41,980 bases of DNA, from assembly GCA_000415185.1 (NCBI GenBank), contig KE351659.1, positions 1 to 41,980 of the forward strand. The letters run 5' to 3'. Origin of the DNA: Enterococcus faecalis 13-SD-W-01. GTDB lineage: Bacteria; Bacillota; Bacilli; Lactobacillales; Enterococcaceae. The notes beneath the pieces are model-generated. The model saw only the letters and a program-made list of their open reading frames with translations. It was not told the DNA's origin and did not search any database. Positions 7,704-16,449 of the stretch are shown here, one piece after another. The position numbers and the translations under genes were made by a program. Every line of letters begins with the position of its first letter. The first letter of the stretch is position 1.

Positions 7704-10139
7704 ATGGAACAGCCTAAAAAAAATGTGACTCTCAAATACAACGGTGAGATCCATCTCGCTATTGGTAGTTCCAAAACTGAGAAAAAATGGAAAAATCGGC
7801 AAATGTCCTGGGCGGAGTTCCTCGACAGATTAAGTACACCGACGATCACCCAGGAAACTGTAGAAGACTACAAAAAGATGCCGAGGTCAAGACAAGATAA
7901 CGTGAAAGACGTCGGTGGTTTTGTCGGCGGCTGGCTGAAAGAAGGCAAACGAAAAAGAGGCCATGCCCAGCAGAGAAGCCTTGTCACGTTGGATGCTGAC
8001 AGCACGACGCTAGATTTTTGGGAAGATGTGCAGCTATTGTTTGACCATGCGGCTGCTATCTACACCACACACAGTCACCTGGTGAAAGGTCCTCGTTACC
8101 GTTTAATTATCCCCCTTAGTCGTCCTGTGACGGCAGAGGAGTACGAACCTCTAGCAAGAAAATTGGCTGAGATATTCGGTATGGATAATTTTGACGACAC
8201 CACCTACCAAGCTGAAAGGTTGATGTATTTTCCCAGTCATTCTATCGATGGGGAGTATTTCACTGCCTTTCAAGATTTGCCATGGGTTGATCCAGATGAG
8301 GTGTTAACTTCGTATGAGGATTGGCGAGATTCCAGCTTTTGGCCAGAATCCAGTCGGGGTCATTCGATTCGAGAAAGCCAAGCAAAAAAGGCTGGGGATC
8401 CATTAGACAAAAAAGGAATCGTCGGGGCGTTCTGTCGTACGTATGACATCATTTCAGCCATCGAAACCTTTTTGTCCGATGTTTATGGACTGACAGGGCA
8501 CGGCGATCGCTGGACGTATTTAGAAGGTTCAACAAGTGGCGGCCTAGTGATTTACGATGACAAGTTTGCTTACTCACCCCATGGTACCGATCCGGTAGGG
8601 GATCAATTGGTCAACGCATTTGATTTGGTCCGTATCCACAAGTTTGGTGACCTAGACGATGAAGTCAAACCGACGACAAGAATCGACAGATACCCTTCGT
8701 TTAAGGCCATGCGCGATTTTGCGATGGATGACCCAGAAGTAAAAACCTTGATCCAAAGTGAGAAATTATCGCAAGCGTTGGAAGACTTCGACGGCGACTT
8801 GGAAGAGTTGGACGAAGAAGACAAGGACTGGTTTAAGAAACTCAACCTTGAAATTGATGAATACGGGCAAATCGCCTCTTCGGCCAAAAACTTAGAAATT
8901 ATTATGCTAAACGATCCGAACTTGAAAAAGAAGATTTTCATGAACACTTTTTCGAATCGTATCGAAATAAAGGGAAACCTCCCCTGGCGTAAGCTTAGTC
9001 GGGACAATATGTGGAAAGACAGCGACGACGCAGGCCTTCGAGTGTATATCGAAAAAATTTATGGTATTGCCAATCGTGGGAAAATCGACGATGCCCTGAT
9101 ACAGGAAATCGAAAGAAACTCTTATGATCCGGTAAAAACGTATTTGGAAAGTTTGGATTGGGACGGCGTCCATAGGATCGAAACGTTACTGATCGACTAC
9201 TTGGGGGCAGAAGACACACCATTCAATCGAATCGTCACGAAAAAGTTTCTGACGGCTGCAGTTGCCCGGATTTTTGTTCCTGGTATTAAGTTCGATCACA
9301 TGTTAGTCACAAGCGGTCCGCAGGGAATAGGGAAGACCTTGCTTCCTTCTGTTCTTGCTGGGGATTGGTTCTCAAACAGCTTGGAAGGCGTGACGGGAAA
9401 AGATTCCTATGAAGCGCTGCAAGGCGTTTGGATTATGGAAATGGGCGAATTGTCTGCGACGAAAAAAGCAGACATTGAAGCCACCAAACATTTTATCAGT
9501 AAACAAGAAGACATTTTCCGTGTTGCCTATGGCCGTCATAAGTCTTATTTTAAACGGCGCTGTGTTTTTTGGGGAACCACGAACGACAATGAATTTCTAA
9601 GAGACAAAACCGGGAACCGCCGTTTTTGGCCCGTCGATGTCGGTGTGAATCCTATTAAAAACAAGGTGTGGGAAATGCCGCAAGAGATCCGTGACCAGAT
9701 ATGGGCGGAAGCCGTTTCTTTGTGGGAATCAGGTGAAACGATTTATTTAACGGGGGAACAGGAACAACTAGCATTAGAAGCCCAAGAGATGCACACAGAG
9801 TCATCTAGCATGGAAGGGGAAATCCTTGAATACCTGGATATCCCAATAACAGAAGACTGGTACAAACGGAGTAAGCAAGAACGTCGTGAATATATCCAGG
9901 GGTGGGGTACCGAGCTTCAGGAATCCGGCAAGGAAGTTAGAAACAAAATATGTATTGCGGAGATTTGGAACGAATTGTATAGCGGTGATTCGAAAAATAT
10001 TCACCCGGCAAAAGCAGCAGAAATTCGTCAAATTTTGAACCATCTACCTGGATGGGAGAAAAATAAAAAGAATAAGGGTCGGCTAAGATTTGGAGCCGGA
10101 TATGGTATCCAGTCAGCCTTCATGCGTGTTACACCCTAA
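7704..10139 (+). CDS. VapE/D5-type primase-helicase
   Basis: The start is ATG 7704 (MEQPKK); a GTG six bases upstream is possible. The 811-residue protein has an N-terminal primase-like part with VTLDADSTT (D97, D99) and the downstream THSHLVKGPRYRLIIPLSRP. The C-terminal part is a VirE-type (PF05272) ATPase with Walker A SGPQGIGKT (537-545), WIMEMGEL as Walker B (E579), and the family signatures FRVAYGRHK and RRFWPVDV. It is expected to prime and unwind at the phage origin. The candidate origin lies immediately 3' of the gene. Confidence 0.92.
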   Translation: MEQPKKNVTLKYNGEIHLAIGSSKTEKKWKNRQMSWAEFLDRLSTPTITQETVEDYKKMPRSRQDNVKDVGGFVGGWLKEGKRKRGHAQQRSLVTLDADSTTLDFWEDVQLLFDHAAAIYTTHSHLVKGPRYRLIIPLSRPVTAEEYEPLARKLAEIFGMDNFDDTTYQAERLMYFPSHSIDGEYFTAFQDLPWVDPDEVLTSYEDWRDSSFWPESSRGHSIRESQAKKAGDPLDKKGIVGAFCRTYDIISAIETFLSDVYGLTGHGDRWTYLEGSTSGGLVIYDDKFAYSPHGTDPVGDQLVNAFDLVRIHKFGDLDDEVKPTTRIDRYPSFKAMRDFAMDDPEVKTLIQSEKLSQALEDFDGDLEELDEEDKDWFKKLNLEIDEYGQIASSAKNLEIIMLNDPNLKKKIFMNTFSNRIEIKGNLPWRKLSRDNMWKDSDDAGLRVYIEKIYGIANRGKIDDALIQEIERNSYDPVKTYLESLDWDGVHRIETLLIDYLGAEDTPFNRIVTKKFLTAAVARIFVPGIKFDHMLVTSGPQGIGKTLLPSVLAGDWFSNSLEGVTGKDSYEALQGVWIMEMGELSATKKADIEATKHFISKQEDIFRVAYGRHKSYFKRRCVFWGTTNDNEFLRDKTGNRRFWPVDVGVNPIKNKVWEMPQEIRDQIWAEAVSLWESGETIYLTGEQEQLALEAQEMHTESSSMEGEILEYLDIPITEDWYKRSKQERREYIQGWGTELQESGKEVRNKICIAEIWNELYSGDSKNIHPAKAAEIRQILNHLPGWEKNKKNKGRLRFGAGYGIQSAFMRVTP

Positions 10140-10159
10140 AATAGAAATACTTTAGTACC

Positions 10160-10430
10160 AAGGGTTTAGCTGTCACACCTATTACTTAAAAAAGTGTGAC
10201 AGCTAAAAAGGTGGGCGTCACACCTGTCACACCTAATTATAGTCAAGTGTGACGGGGGGGTGACACCTCTATTTCTTGAGGCAGTAGGTGTGAAGTCCTA
10301 CTGTCACACTCGTCACACCTTTTTCTCTTCATATATAGAGAAAGTTAATATACATATATATGGGATATAGATATATATGTAAAACAGGGGTTTTAGCCTT
10401 TTCGCGCGTGCGAGGTGTTACAAGTGTGAC
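10160..10430 (+). other. Candidate phage replication origin: GTCACAC iterons plus AT-rich tract
   Basis: This 309-base non-coding gap contains eight exact copies of GTCACAC or its complement, starting at 10172, 10194, 10217, 10226, 10247, 10303, 10312 and 10424, plus near copies at 10261, 10287 and 10414. The first two form a perfect 13-base inverted repeat (TTAGCTGTCACAC, arms 10166-10178 and 10194-10206). Copies at 10217 and 10226 are a direct nine-base tandem. A run of TATATA-rich sequence at 10327-10384 could be the unwinding element. The location between the primase/helicase and nuclease genes favours an origin over an ordinary operator. No gene is seen here. Confidence 0.6.
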
Positions 10431-10448
10431 AGCAAAAGGAGGAAAGAA

Positions 10449-10769
10449 ATGGAATTAGAAAAAGATATCGAAAAATATCTAACCAGACAAATAAAATTAA
10501 TCGGCGGTCTATGTTATAAGTTCACATCCCCGGGAGTCAGAGGAGTGCCTGATAGAATTGTCCTTCACCGAGGAAATGTGTTTTTTGTAGAAGTGAAAAG
10601 GCCCGGAGGTAAACCAAGAAAAGATCAATTGAAAATCATAGAAAAATTTAACAATCAGCTGATTCCCGTTTTTGTGATCGATACAAAAGAAAAGGTAGAT
10701 ACCTTAATTTATGCGATGAAAAAGGGGATAGCGAGACTTATGCCGTCAATATCAGGGGAAAAGGAGTGA
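10449..10769 (+). CDS. VRR-NUC domain nuclease
   Basis: A 106-residue stand-alone VRR-NUC protein. The PD-(D/E)XK core is visible: GVPDRIVL with D35, FFVEVKRPGG with E48 and K50, and the following DQ. It is the usual size for phage members and is preceded by AAAGGAGG. In many Firmicutes phages it is paired with the SNF2 helicase that follows here, and the two may act together on branched or damaged DNA. Confidence 0.92.
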   Translation: MELEKDIEKYLTRQIKLIGGLCYKFTSPGVRGVPDRIVLHRGNVFFVEVKRPGGKPRKDQLKIIEKFNNQLIPVFVIDTKEKVDTLIYAMKKGIARLMPSISGEKE

Positions 10770-10777
10770 TCTAAAAC

Positions 10778-12145
10778 ATGAAAGCAAATTTACACCCATA
10801 TCAAGAGTATTCGAGAGATTTCATCATTGAACATCCATACTGTGCGTTACTCTTAGATATGGGGCTTTAGCTGGGGAAAACGTTATCAACCCTATCCGCT
10901 GTTGATGAACTGTTGCACACTTTCGAACTTATCGAGAATGTGTTGGTGATTGCGCCTTTATCTGTCGCAAAGAAAACTTGGACGGACGAGATTGAGAAAT
11001 GGGACCAACTGAAACACCTAACCTTTTCAAAAATTTTAGGGAACGAGAAAAAACGTCTCGAAGCCTTGAACAAAAAAGCAGATGTCTATTTAATTAATCG
11101 TGAAAATGTAGAATGGCTTGTGAACTATTACCAAAGAGCTTGGCCATTCAAGACAGTTATCATCGATGAATTGTCTAGCTTTAAATCCAATGGCGCAAAG
11201 CGTTTTAAGGCACTGAAAAAAGTTCGACCGAAGATGGAACGAGTGATTGGCTTGACCGGGACGCCATCACCTAACACGTTGTTAGACCTGTGGCCACAAA
11301 TCTATTTGCTGGATCAAGGCGAACGATTAGGAAAAACAATTACCCAATATCGAAACAAATATTTTGTTCCAGCGCAAAAAAACGGTCATATCGTCCATTC
11401 TTGGAAATTGATTCCAGGTGCAGAAGAGGCTATATACGAAAAAATAAGCGATATTTGCGTTTCGATGAAAGCAAAAGACTATCTCAAGTTGCCACCACGA
11501 ACAGACAATATCATGAAAATCGAACTTGCTGACTCCGATAAAAGGAAATACAAGGAACTAGAAAGAGAATATGTTTTAGAGCTTTCAGATTCTGATGTTG
11601 TGGCAAGTAATGCTGCCACATTATCCAACAAGCTGTTACAGCTGTCTAATGGTGCGATATACGACGAGAACGGGGAAGCAAAGGAAATCCATTCAAAAAA
11701 ACTAGAAGCATTAGAAAGTATCATTGAAGAGGCACAGGGGCAACCTGTCCTAGTCTTTTATCAATACAAGCATGATCTCGAAAGAATCCTAAAAAAATTC
11801 AAAGAAGCGAAGAGCTTAGACGTTTCTGCCGGAGACATCGAAAAGTGGAATGATGGAAAAATCCCAATCCTTTTAGCACATCCACAATCGGCAGGCCATG
11901 GGTTGAACTTGCAAAAAGGTGGCCACATTATTGTCTGGTTTGGCCTTACCTGGTCCTTGGAATACTACCAGCAAGCAAACGCAAGGTTGGATCGTCAAGG
12001 CCAAACAGAACCTGTTATCGTCCATCATCTTGTCACAAAAGACACAATCGACGAACAGGTAATTGAATCTTTACAAAACAAAAAAGTCGGACAAGACGCG
12101 TTAATGTCTGCCGTAAAAGCAAAAATCGAGGAATACAGGGGGTAG
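10778..12145 (+). pseudogene. SNF2/DEAD-like helicase interrupted by an amber codon in Walker A
   Basis: The frame starts at ATG 10778 and would give 455 residues. It is stopped at 10868-10870 (TAG) exactly inside motif I: the DNA reads DMGL-stop-LGKT. Removing the six bases CTTTAG (10865-10870) restores MGLGKT without changing frame. Everything else is intact: VLVIAPLSV, DELSSFKS (motif II), LTGTPSPN (motif III) and QANARLDRQGQ (motif VI). The first later ATG (10913) would give a 410-residue protein without an ATP-binding loop. The helicase is therefore probably inactive, unless the stop is read through. Confidence 0.85.
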
Positions 12146-12148
12146 CTT

Positions 12149-12673
12149 ATGGCAAATGGATTGACCAAACATCAGCTTGAAATTATAGCTGCTGCTGTTT
12201 TGAGAGAACAAGAGAAGAAAGAAAAAAAGAACCAGGAACCGAAAAAAGATTGGCGACTGAGAAATACCAAGTTATTGCTAAAGCATTATCGCTGGTTAAC
12301 AAAGCACTGCGAAGAGATTGTCGAAGACTTGGACGAGTATGAGGATGTGGTTTTTGATCCAGAAGAGTTGAACCTCAAAGCGTTGATGAAATACAAAGTA
12401 AAAACCAAGAAAATGATGGATTATTTCGACACGGTATGGGGATCATTTTATCAACACTGTAAAAACAGGGGCAAAATGTCACAAAGGCGCGCAGATGTTT
12501 TATACAAAATTTATATCTCCCCTGCAGAATTTAAAAAGATTGAGATTGCAGAATTCTATGGTGTAGACGAGTCTACTATCAGACGGGATGAAAGCAAAGC
12601 CACAAAAGAACTATCAATTTTTTTATTTGGAATCGACAGCTTGAACGATTTAGAAAAAATCCTCTCCGTCTGA
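12149..12673 (+). CDS. ArpU/RinA-like phage late-transcription regulator
   Basis: A 174-residue protein with a charged helical N-terminus, RNTKLLLKHYRWLTKHCEEIV at about 35-55 (one residue trimmed when quoted elsewhere), and a C-terminal sigma-region-4-like helix-turn-helix (KIEIAEFYGVDESTIRRDESKA, in part). This layout and its place between the replication genes and the small terminase match ArpU/RinA-type activators of late transcription. A good promoter sequence begins 17 bases after its stop. The family assignment is by pattern and position. Confidence 0.65.
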   Translation: MANGLTKHQLEIIAAAVLREQEKKEKKNQEPKKDWRLRNTKLLLKHYRWLTKHCEEIVEDLDEYEDVVFDPEELNLKALMKYKVKTKKMMDYFDTVWGSFYQHCKNRGKMSQRRADVLYKIYISPAEFKKIEIAEFYGVDESTIRRDESKATKELSIFLFGIDSLNDLEKILSV

Positions 12674-12689
12674 ATGCACAAAGCGTGCC

Positions 12690-12718
12690 TTGAAAGCGCC
12701 GATTTTATGTTTTATTAT
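12690..12718 (+). promoter_or_regulatory. Candidate late promoter
   Basis: TTGAAA at 12690-12695 and TATTAT at 12713-12718 are separated by 17 bases, a good vegetative promoter. Transcription would start near 12725 and run through a 140-base leader to the terminator before the small terminase gene. Confidence 0.5.
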
Positions 12719-12780
12719 GATAGCGTGAAATAAATGTGAATAAGAGCAAATGAAAGCTAGAAACAGGAAAAGTTTTCTGC

Positions 12781-12854
12781 AAAAAACAGATATCGGTACA
12801 AAAAAATAAAAAAATCATTTCTTCTTTTTTTTCAACAGCTGCTATCTGTTTTTT
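12781..12854. repeat. Long-range inverted repeat in the late leader
   Basis: AAAAAACAGATA (12781-12792) and TATCTGTTTTTT (12843-12854) are perfectly complementary. The sequence between them holds A-rich and T-rich runs that could extend the pairing. It could be a bidirectional terminator or a structured leader. Confidence 0.5.
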
Positions 12855-12861
12855 ATACACG

Positions 12862-12892
12862 GGATCATCTCATTTTGAGGTGGTCCTTTTTT
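12862..12892 (+). terminator. Intrinsic terminator before the packaging genes
   Basis: GGATCATCTCA (12862-12872) pairs with TGAGGTGGTCC (12876-12886) over eleven positions including two G-T pairs, with a TTT loop and a following TTTTTT. It ends early transcription or attenuates the late transcript that would start near 12725. Confidence 0.75.
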
Positions 12893-12914
12893 ACATAGAA
12901 AAGAGGTGAACAAC

Positions 12915-13355
12915 ATGGGACTAACCGAGAAACAAAAACGTTTTTGCGACTATTATGTTGAATCAGCGAATGCAACAGAAGCGGCAATCAAAGCCGGGTA
13001 TAGCAAAAAGACCGCACGAAAAATAGGTTCTGAAAACCTCTCAAAACCAGACATCAAAACCTATATAGACGAGCAACTTGAAAAGATGCACAATAAACGA
13101 GTAGCAGACGCCCAAGAGGTTTTGGAGTACCTGACCTCCGTCATGCGAGGCCAGTACACAGAAGAGACGTTGATGGGGATAGGAGAAGGCGCCCAAGCAA
13201 AAATTGATATTGAAGTGGGGGCAAAGGATCGTATCAAAGCCGCCGAATTACTCGGCAAGCGTCATGCGCTGTTCACTGATAAGGTTGACTTGCAAACGGG
13301 CGATATTGTAATCAAGGTAGGTGAGTGGGATGCCAGCGACGAAGCCGAAGATTAA
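12915..13355 (+). CDS. Small terminase subunit
   Basis: The start is ATG 12915, with AGAGGTG at 12902-12908; a GTG at 12906 lies inside that ribosome site. The 146-residue protein begins GLTEKQKRFCDYYVESANATEAAIKAGYS (read in parts), the typical terminase_2 (PF03592) N-terminal DNA-binding domain. It selects phage DNA and recruits the large subunit. Its 3' end overlaps the large terminase gene by 26 bases. Confidence 0.93.
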   Translation: MGLTEKQKRFCDYYVESANATEAAIKAGYSKKTARKIGSENLSKPDIKTYIDEQLEKMHNKRVADAQEVLEYLTSVMRGQYTEETLMGIGEGAQAKIDIEVGAKDRIKAAELLGKRHALFTDKVDLQTGDIVIKVGEWDASDEAED

Positions 13356-14628
13356 TATTATCCTCGAATTTCCTAAACCATCAAAAGTTTTTAACAAACA
13401 TATCTATGACGTTCTGAACAATTATACGAAATTCACAGAGATCCACTATGGCGGTGCATCCAGTGGAAAATCTCATGGCGTTGTTCAGAAAGTCGTTATC
13501 AAGGCTTGCAAAAAATGGAAGAAGCCTCGGAAAGTTTTGTTCCTTCGAAAGGTTGGCCGTTCAATCCGCGATTCGATTTTTGCCGATGTCGTTGCCTGCC
13601 TCTCAGATTTGGGTCTCATAGACCGCTGTAAGGTGAATATGACGGACTTTCGTATAACTTTACCTAATGGCGCCGAATTCCTCTTCAAGGGCATGGATGA
13701 CCCCGAAAAAATCAAATCTATCAAAGGAATCTCCGATGTCGTGATGGAAGAAGCTACGGAGTTTACCCTAGAAGATTACACACAGTTAACTCTTTGCCTC
13801 CGTGATCGTAAACATCGAATGCGACAAATCTTTTTGATGTTTAACCCGGTAAGTAAAACAAACTGGGTCTACAAGCATTTTTTTGCAGAAGACGCAGAAG
13901 TGGATTTTAAACGAACAGCTATTTTCCACACCAATTACAAAAACAATCGATTCCTTGATGAAGACAACAGGAAAACCATTGAGGAACTTCAAAAAAGGAA
14001 TCCAGCTTATTATCGCATCTATGCGTTAGGTGAATTCGCTACGTTGGATAAGTTAGTATTTCCTGCATACGAATCGAGAGTTTTGGACAAGGCGGCGCTT
14101 CAAGCACTGCCCTCTTTTTTTGGTCTCGATTTCGGTTATGTGAATGACCCATCTGCATTTATGCACGTAAAGATCGATGAAAAGAATAAGACGTTATATA
14201 TCGTCGAGGAATTCGTTAAAAAGCACATGCTGAACGACGAGATTGCCGAGACGATAAAAAGCTTGGGCTACGGAAAGGAAGACATCGAAGCGGATAGTTC
14301 AGAAGAAAAGTCCATCGCTGAAATTCGAGTCAAAGGCGTACCAAAAATCCACGCAGTTAAAAAGGGCAAGGGTTCAATTTTACAAGGCATCCAGTTCATC
14401 CAGCAATACAAAATTGTGATAGATTCTCGATGCTTCAAAACGATCGAAGAATTTGAAAACTACACCTGGAAAAAAGACAAGAAGACAGGTGAGTATATCA
14501 ACGAACCAGTAGACACGTACAATCACACCATCGATGCCATCAGATACGCTTTGAATCGTGCGATATTCAAACTAAAAAGCAACAATCTGGGTAATCGCAT
14601 GCGGTCAGTGAAGGCATTCGGTTTCTAG
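13330..14628 (+). CDS. Large terminase subunit, PBSX type
   Basis: The start is ATG 13330, as GTGAG precedes it; a GTG at 13321 is less likely. The 432-residue protein has Walker A GGASSGKS (41-48), Walker B DVVMEEATE (E140, E141), and a C-terminal RNase H-like nuclease that begins GLDFGYVNDPS with D267 as a metal ligand, followed by DSSEEKS. The PBSX/phage_term_2 family is clear. It drives DNA packaging through the portal encoded next. Confidence 0.95.
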   Translation: MPATKPKINIILEFPKPSKVFNKHIYDVLNNYTKFTEIHYGGASSGKSHGVVQKVVIKACKKWKKPRKVLFLRKVGRSIRDSIFADVVACLSDLGLIDRCKVNMTDFRITLPNGAEFLFKGMDDPEKIKSIKGISDVVMEEATEFTLEDYTQLTLCLRDRKHRMRQIFLMFNPVSKTNWVYKHFFAEDAEVDFKRTAIFHTNYKNNRFLDEDNRKTIEELQKRNPAYYRIYALGEFATLDKLVFPAYESRVLDKAALQALPSFFGLDFGYVNDPSAFMHVKIDEKNKTLYIVEEFVKKHMLNDEIAETIKSLGYGKEDIEADSSEEKSIAEIRVKGVPKIHAVKKGKGSILQGIQFIQQYKIVIDSRCFKTIEEFENYTWKKDKKTGEYINEPVDTYNHTIDAIRYALNRAIFKLKSNNLGNRMRSVKAFGF

Positions 14629-14640
14629 AAAGGAGACAAC

Positions 14641-16161
14641 ATGGCAAACAACGTAAAATTTTTAAGTGGTCGACGTTTCAACCCAAAAGCGAATGATGTT
14701 TTTAAGATGGCATCGGAAGATTTCGAACAAATCGACTTTGCAAGTCAAGCCTGGATCAAACAGCTTGAACGATACATCAGACGCCATCAAACAGAACAGG
14801 TCCCACGTCTGGAAGAACTAAAGAGGTACTATTTATCGGATAACAATATCAAGTATCGGCCTTCAAAAACAGATGAGTTTGCAGCGGATAACAGAATCGC
14901 TAGTGACTTTTCTAGATATATCACTATTTTTGAACAGGGGTACATGTTAGGAAAGCCGGTTCAATACAAAAATGAGGATGCTTCTATCCAGAAAGAAATT
15001 GAAAGTTTTTCAGTTGAGAATAACGAGGCTTATCACAATGTCCGCATAAAAAAAGATTTGTCTATTTATGGCCGTGCCTATGAATTACTTACGGTAAAAC
15101 TAGTTAACGAAAAAGCAGTTGTCAAGTTGACGCAGATGAGTCCTGAACAAACTTTCATCGTTTACGACGATACCAGTGACAAAAACTCACTGTTTGCCGT
15201 CAATTACTACCGAGTGGATTATGGTGATAGCAAGTGGAAAGATTTCGTCAATGTCTATTCAGGTGATGCTATTTATTATTATGTGAATGACAACCAGAAA
15301 AAAGAGGTTGGTTTGGTCTTTGATGGATCAGAAGAACACGAATTCCAAGGTGTACAAATCAACGAGTTTGAAAACAACGAAGACAGAACAGGTGCATTCG
15401 AACCTGTATTAGACTCAATCGACGCCTATGATCTATCTCAATCCGAACTAGCTAACTTTCAGCAAGATATGATGGATGCGATGTTAGTTATCACAGGAAA
15501 TCCTTATACAGGGACTGACGAAAACGACTTCGACGAAGAAGGGCGTGTCAATCCTAACTCAAAATTAGGTGTGACCCTAGCTTTCAAAAAAGCGCGTGTG
15601 ATGATCCTAGACGACAACCCGAATCCAGAAGGTGCCACCCCTAATGCCTTCTACCTCGTAAAAGAGTATGACGCATCAGGTGCAGAGGTTTATAAGCAAC
15701 GTCTAGTTTCAGATATCCTGCGTTTTACTTTTACTCCTGATATGTCAGACGAAAATTTTGCTGGCACGCAATCAGGCGAAGCGATGAAATACAAGCTGAT
15801 GGCTGCGGACAACCGCCGAGCAATGCAGCAGCATCTATTCGAAAAAGGCTTGATGAGACGACTTCGGTTAGCTGTCAATATCTGGCGCATCAAAGGGAAC
15901 GATTCAGTAGCATATGACAAAATCAATAATACTAACATCATCTTTACTGTAAATGTTCCTAAGTCAGATAGCGAGATTGTTACTTTAGCCAGTCAGTTAG
16001 TAGGACAGGTTTCCGATGAGACACTATTTGAGATTCTATCAACGGTAACGGGTGTTGATCCTGATGTGGAATTGAAGCGAATCAAGGGAGAAGCAGGAAC
16101 ACAGACGACACCAAGACGTCCAGAAGCAGAACAGGAGGATACAGAAAATGGAAAATCATGA
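14641..16161 (+). CDS. Portal protein, SPP1 family
   Basis: A 506-residue protein preceded by AAAGGAG. Recognised by the order KQLERYIRRHQ, RIASDFSRYITIFEQGYMLG (in parts), the YGRAYELLTV segment and SGEAMKYKLMAADNRRA, all typical of SPP1 gp6-like portals. It forms the dodecameric DNA channel at the capsid vertex. Its last codons overlap the next small gene by 14 bases. Confidence 0.93.
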   Translation: MANNVKFLSGRRFNPKANDVFKMASEDFEQIDFASQAWIKQLERYIRRHQTEQVPRLEELKRYYLSDNNIKYRPSKTDEFAADNRIASDFSRYITIFEQGYMLGKPVQYKNEDASIQKEIESFSVENNEAYHNVRIKKDLSIYGRAYELLTVKLVNEKAVVKLTQMSPEQTFIVYDDTSDKNSLFAVNYYRVDYGDSKWKDFVNVYSGDAIYYYVNDNQKKEVGLVFDGSEEHEFQGVQINEFENNEDRTGAFEPVLDSIDAYDLSQSELANFQQDMMDAMLVITGNPYTGTDENDFDEEGRVNPNSKLGVTLAFKKARVMILDDNPNPEGATPNAFYLVKEYDASGAEVYKQRLVSDILRFTFTPDMSDENFAGTQSGEAMKYKLMAADNRRAMQQHLFEKGLMRRLRLAVNIWRIKGNDSVAYDKINNTNIIFTVNVPKSDSEIVTLASQLVGQVSDETLFEILSTVTGVDPDVELKRIKGEAGTQTTPRRPEAEQEDTENGKS

Positions 16162-16327
16162 ACTAATTCAAAAAGCTATTGAGGTTTTACAACGATTAGA
16201 TCCAGAAAAATTAGAAACAGTTTCTATCAGAACAGGGAATTATGAAGATGGAAGTAAATCACTTGAGATTGAAATTTCTTGGCCGGCAGAAGAGCAAGAG
16301 GGTACAGAAGATGAAAACAATCAATAA
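16148..16327 (+). CDS. Small acidic protein between portal and minor head genes
   Basis: A 59-residue frame starting MENHELIQKAIEVLQRLD. It overlaps the portal end by 14 bases and sits behind CAGGAGG (16132-16138), which is a good ribosome site. The sequence is helical then acidic. I do not recognise a family. The overlap and the ribosome site argue that it is translated. Confidence 0.55.
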   Translation: MENHELIQKAIEVLQRLDPEKLETVSIRTGNYEDGSKSLEIEISWPAEEQEGTEDENNQ

Positions 16328-16445
16328 TTATTTTTGGTTTATCCGTGAATCACAAGCTTTCATGCAGGGATATAATCCTGTCGTTGTCTTTTTTAAATCT
16401 CTTTATAAAGGATTTGGTTTCTGTAAAATGATGAAAGGGAGTTGA
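16311..16445 (+). CDS. Small hypothetical aromatic-rich protein
   Basis: A 44-residue frame starting MKTINNYFWFIRESQAFMQG. The start is ATG 16311 with GAGGG upstream; the frame is open earlier without a good start. It is rich in Phe, Tyr and Lys. Its stop lies four bases before the minor head start. Function unknown. Confidence 0.45.
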   Translation: MKTINNYFWFIRESQAFMQGYNPVVVFFKSLYKGFGFCKMMKGS

Positions 16446-16449
16446 TTAG

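Noticed and set aside
10140-10448. The GTCACAC repeats as a CRISPR array
   Set aside because: The words are seven to nine bases, occur on both strands, and have no regular spacers.
10865-10873. The helicase amber codon as a sign of a stop-recoding genetic code
   Set aside because: No other gene here has in-frame TAG, and several genes end normally with TAG. A single local insertion explains it.
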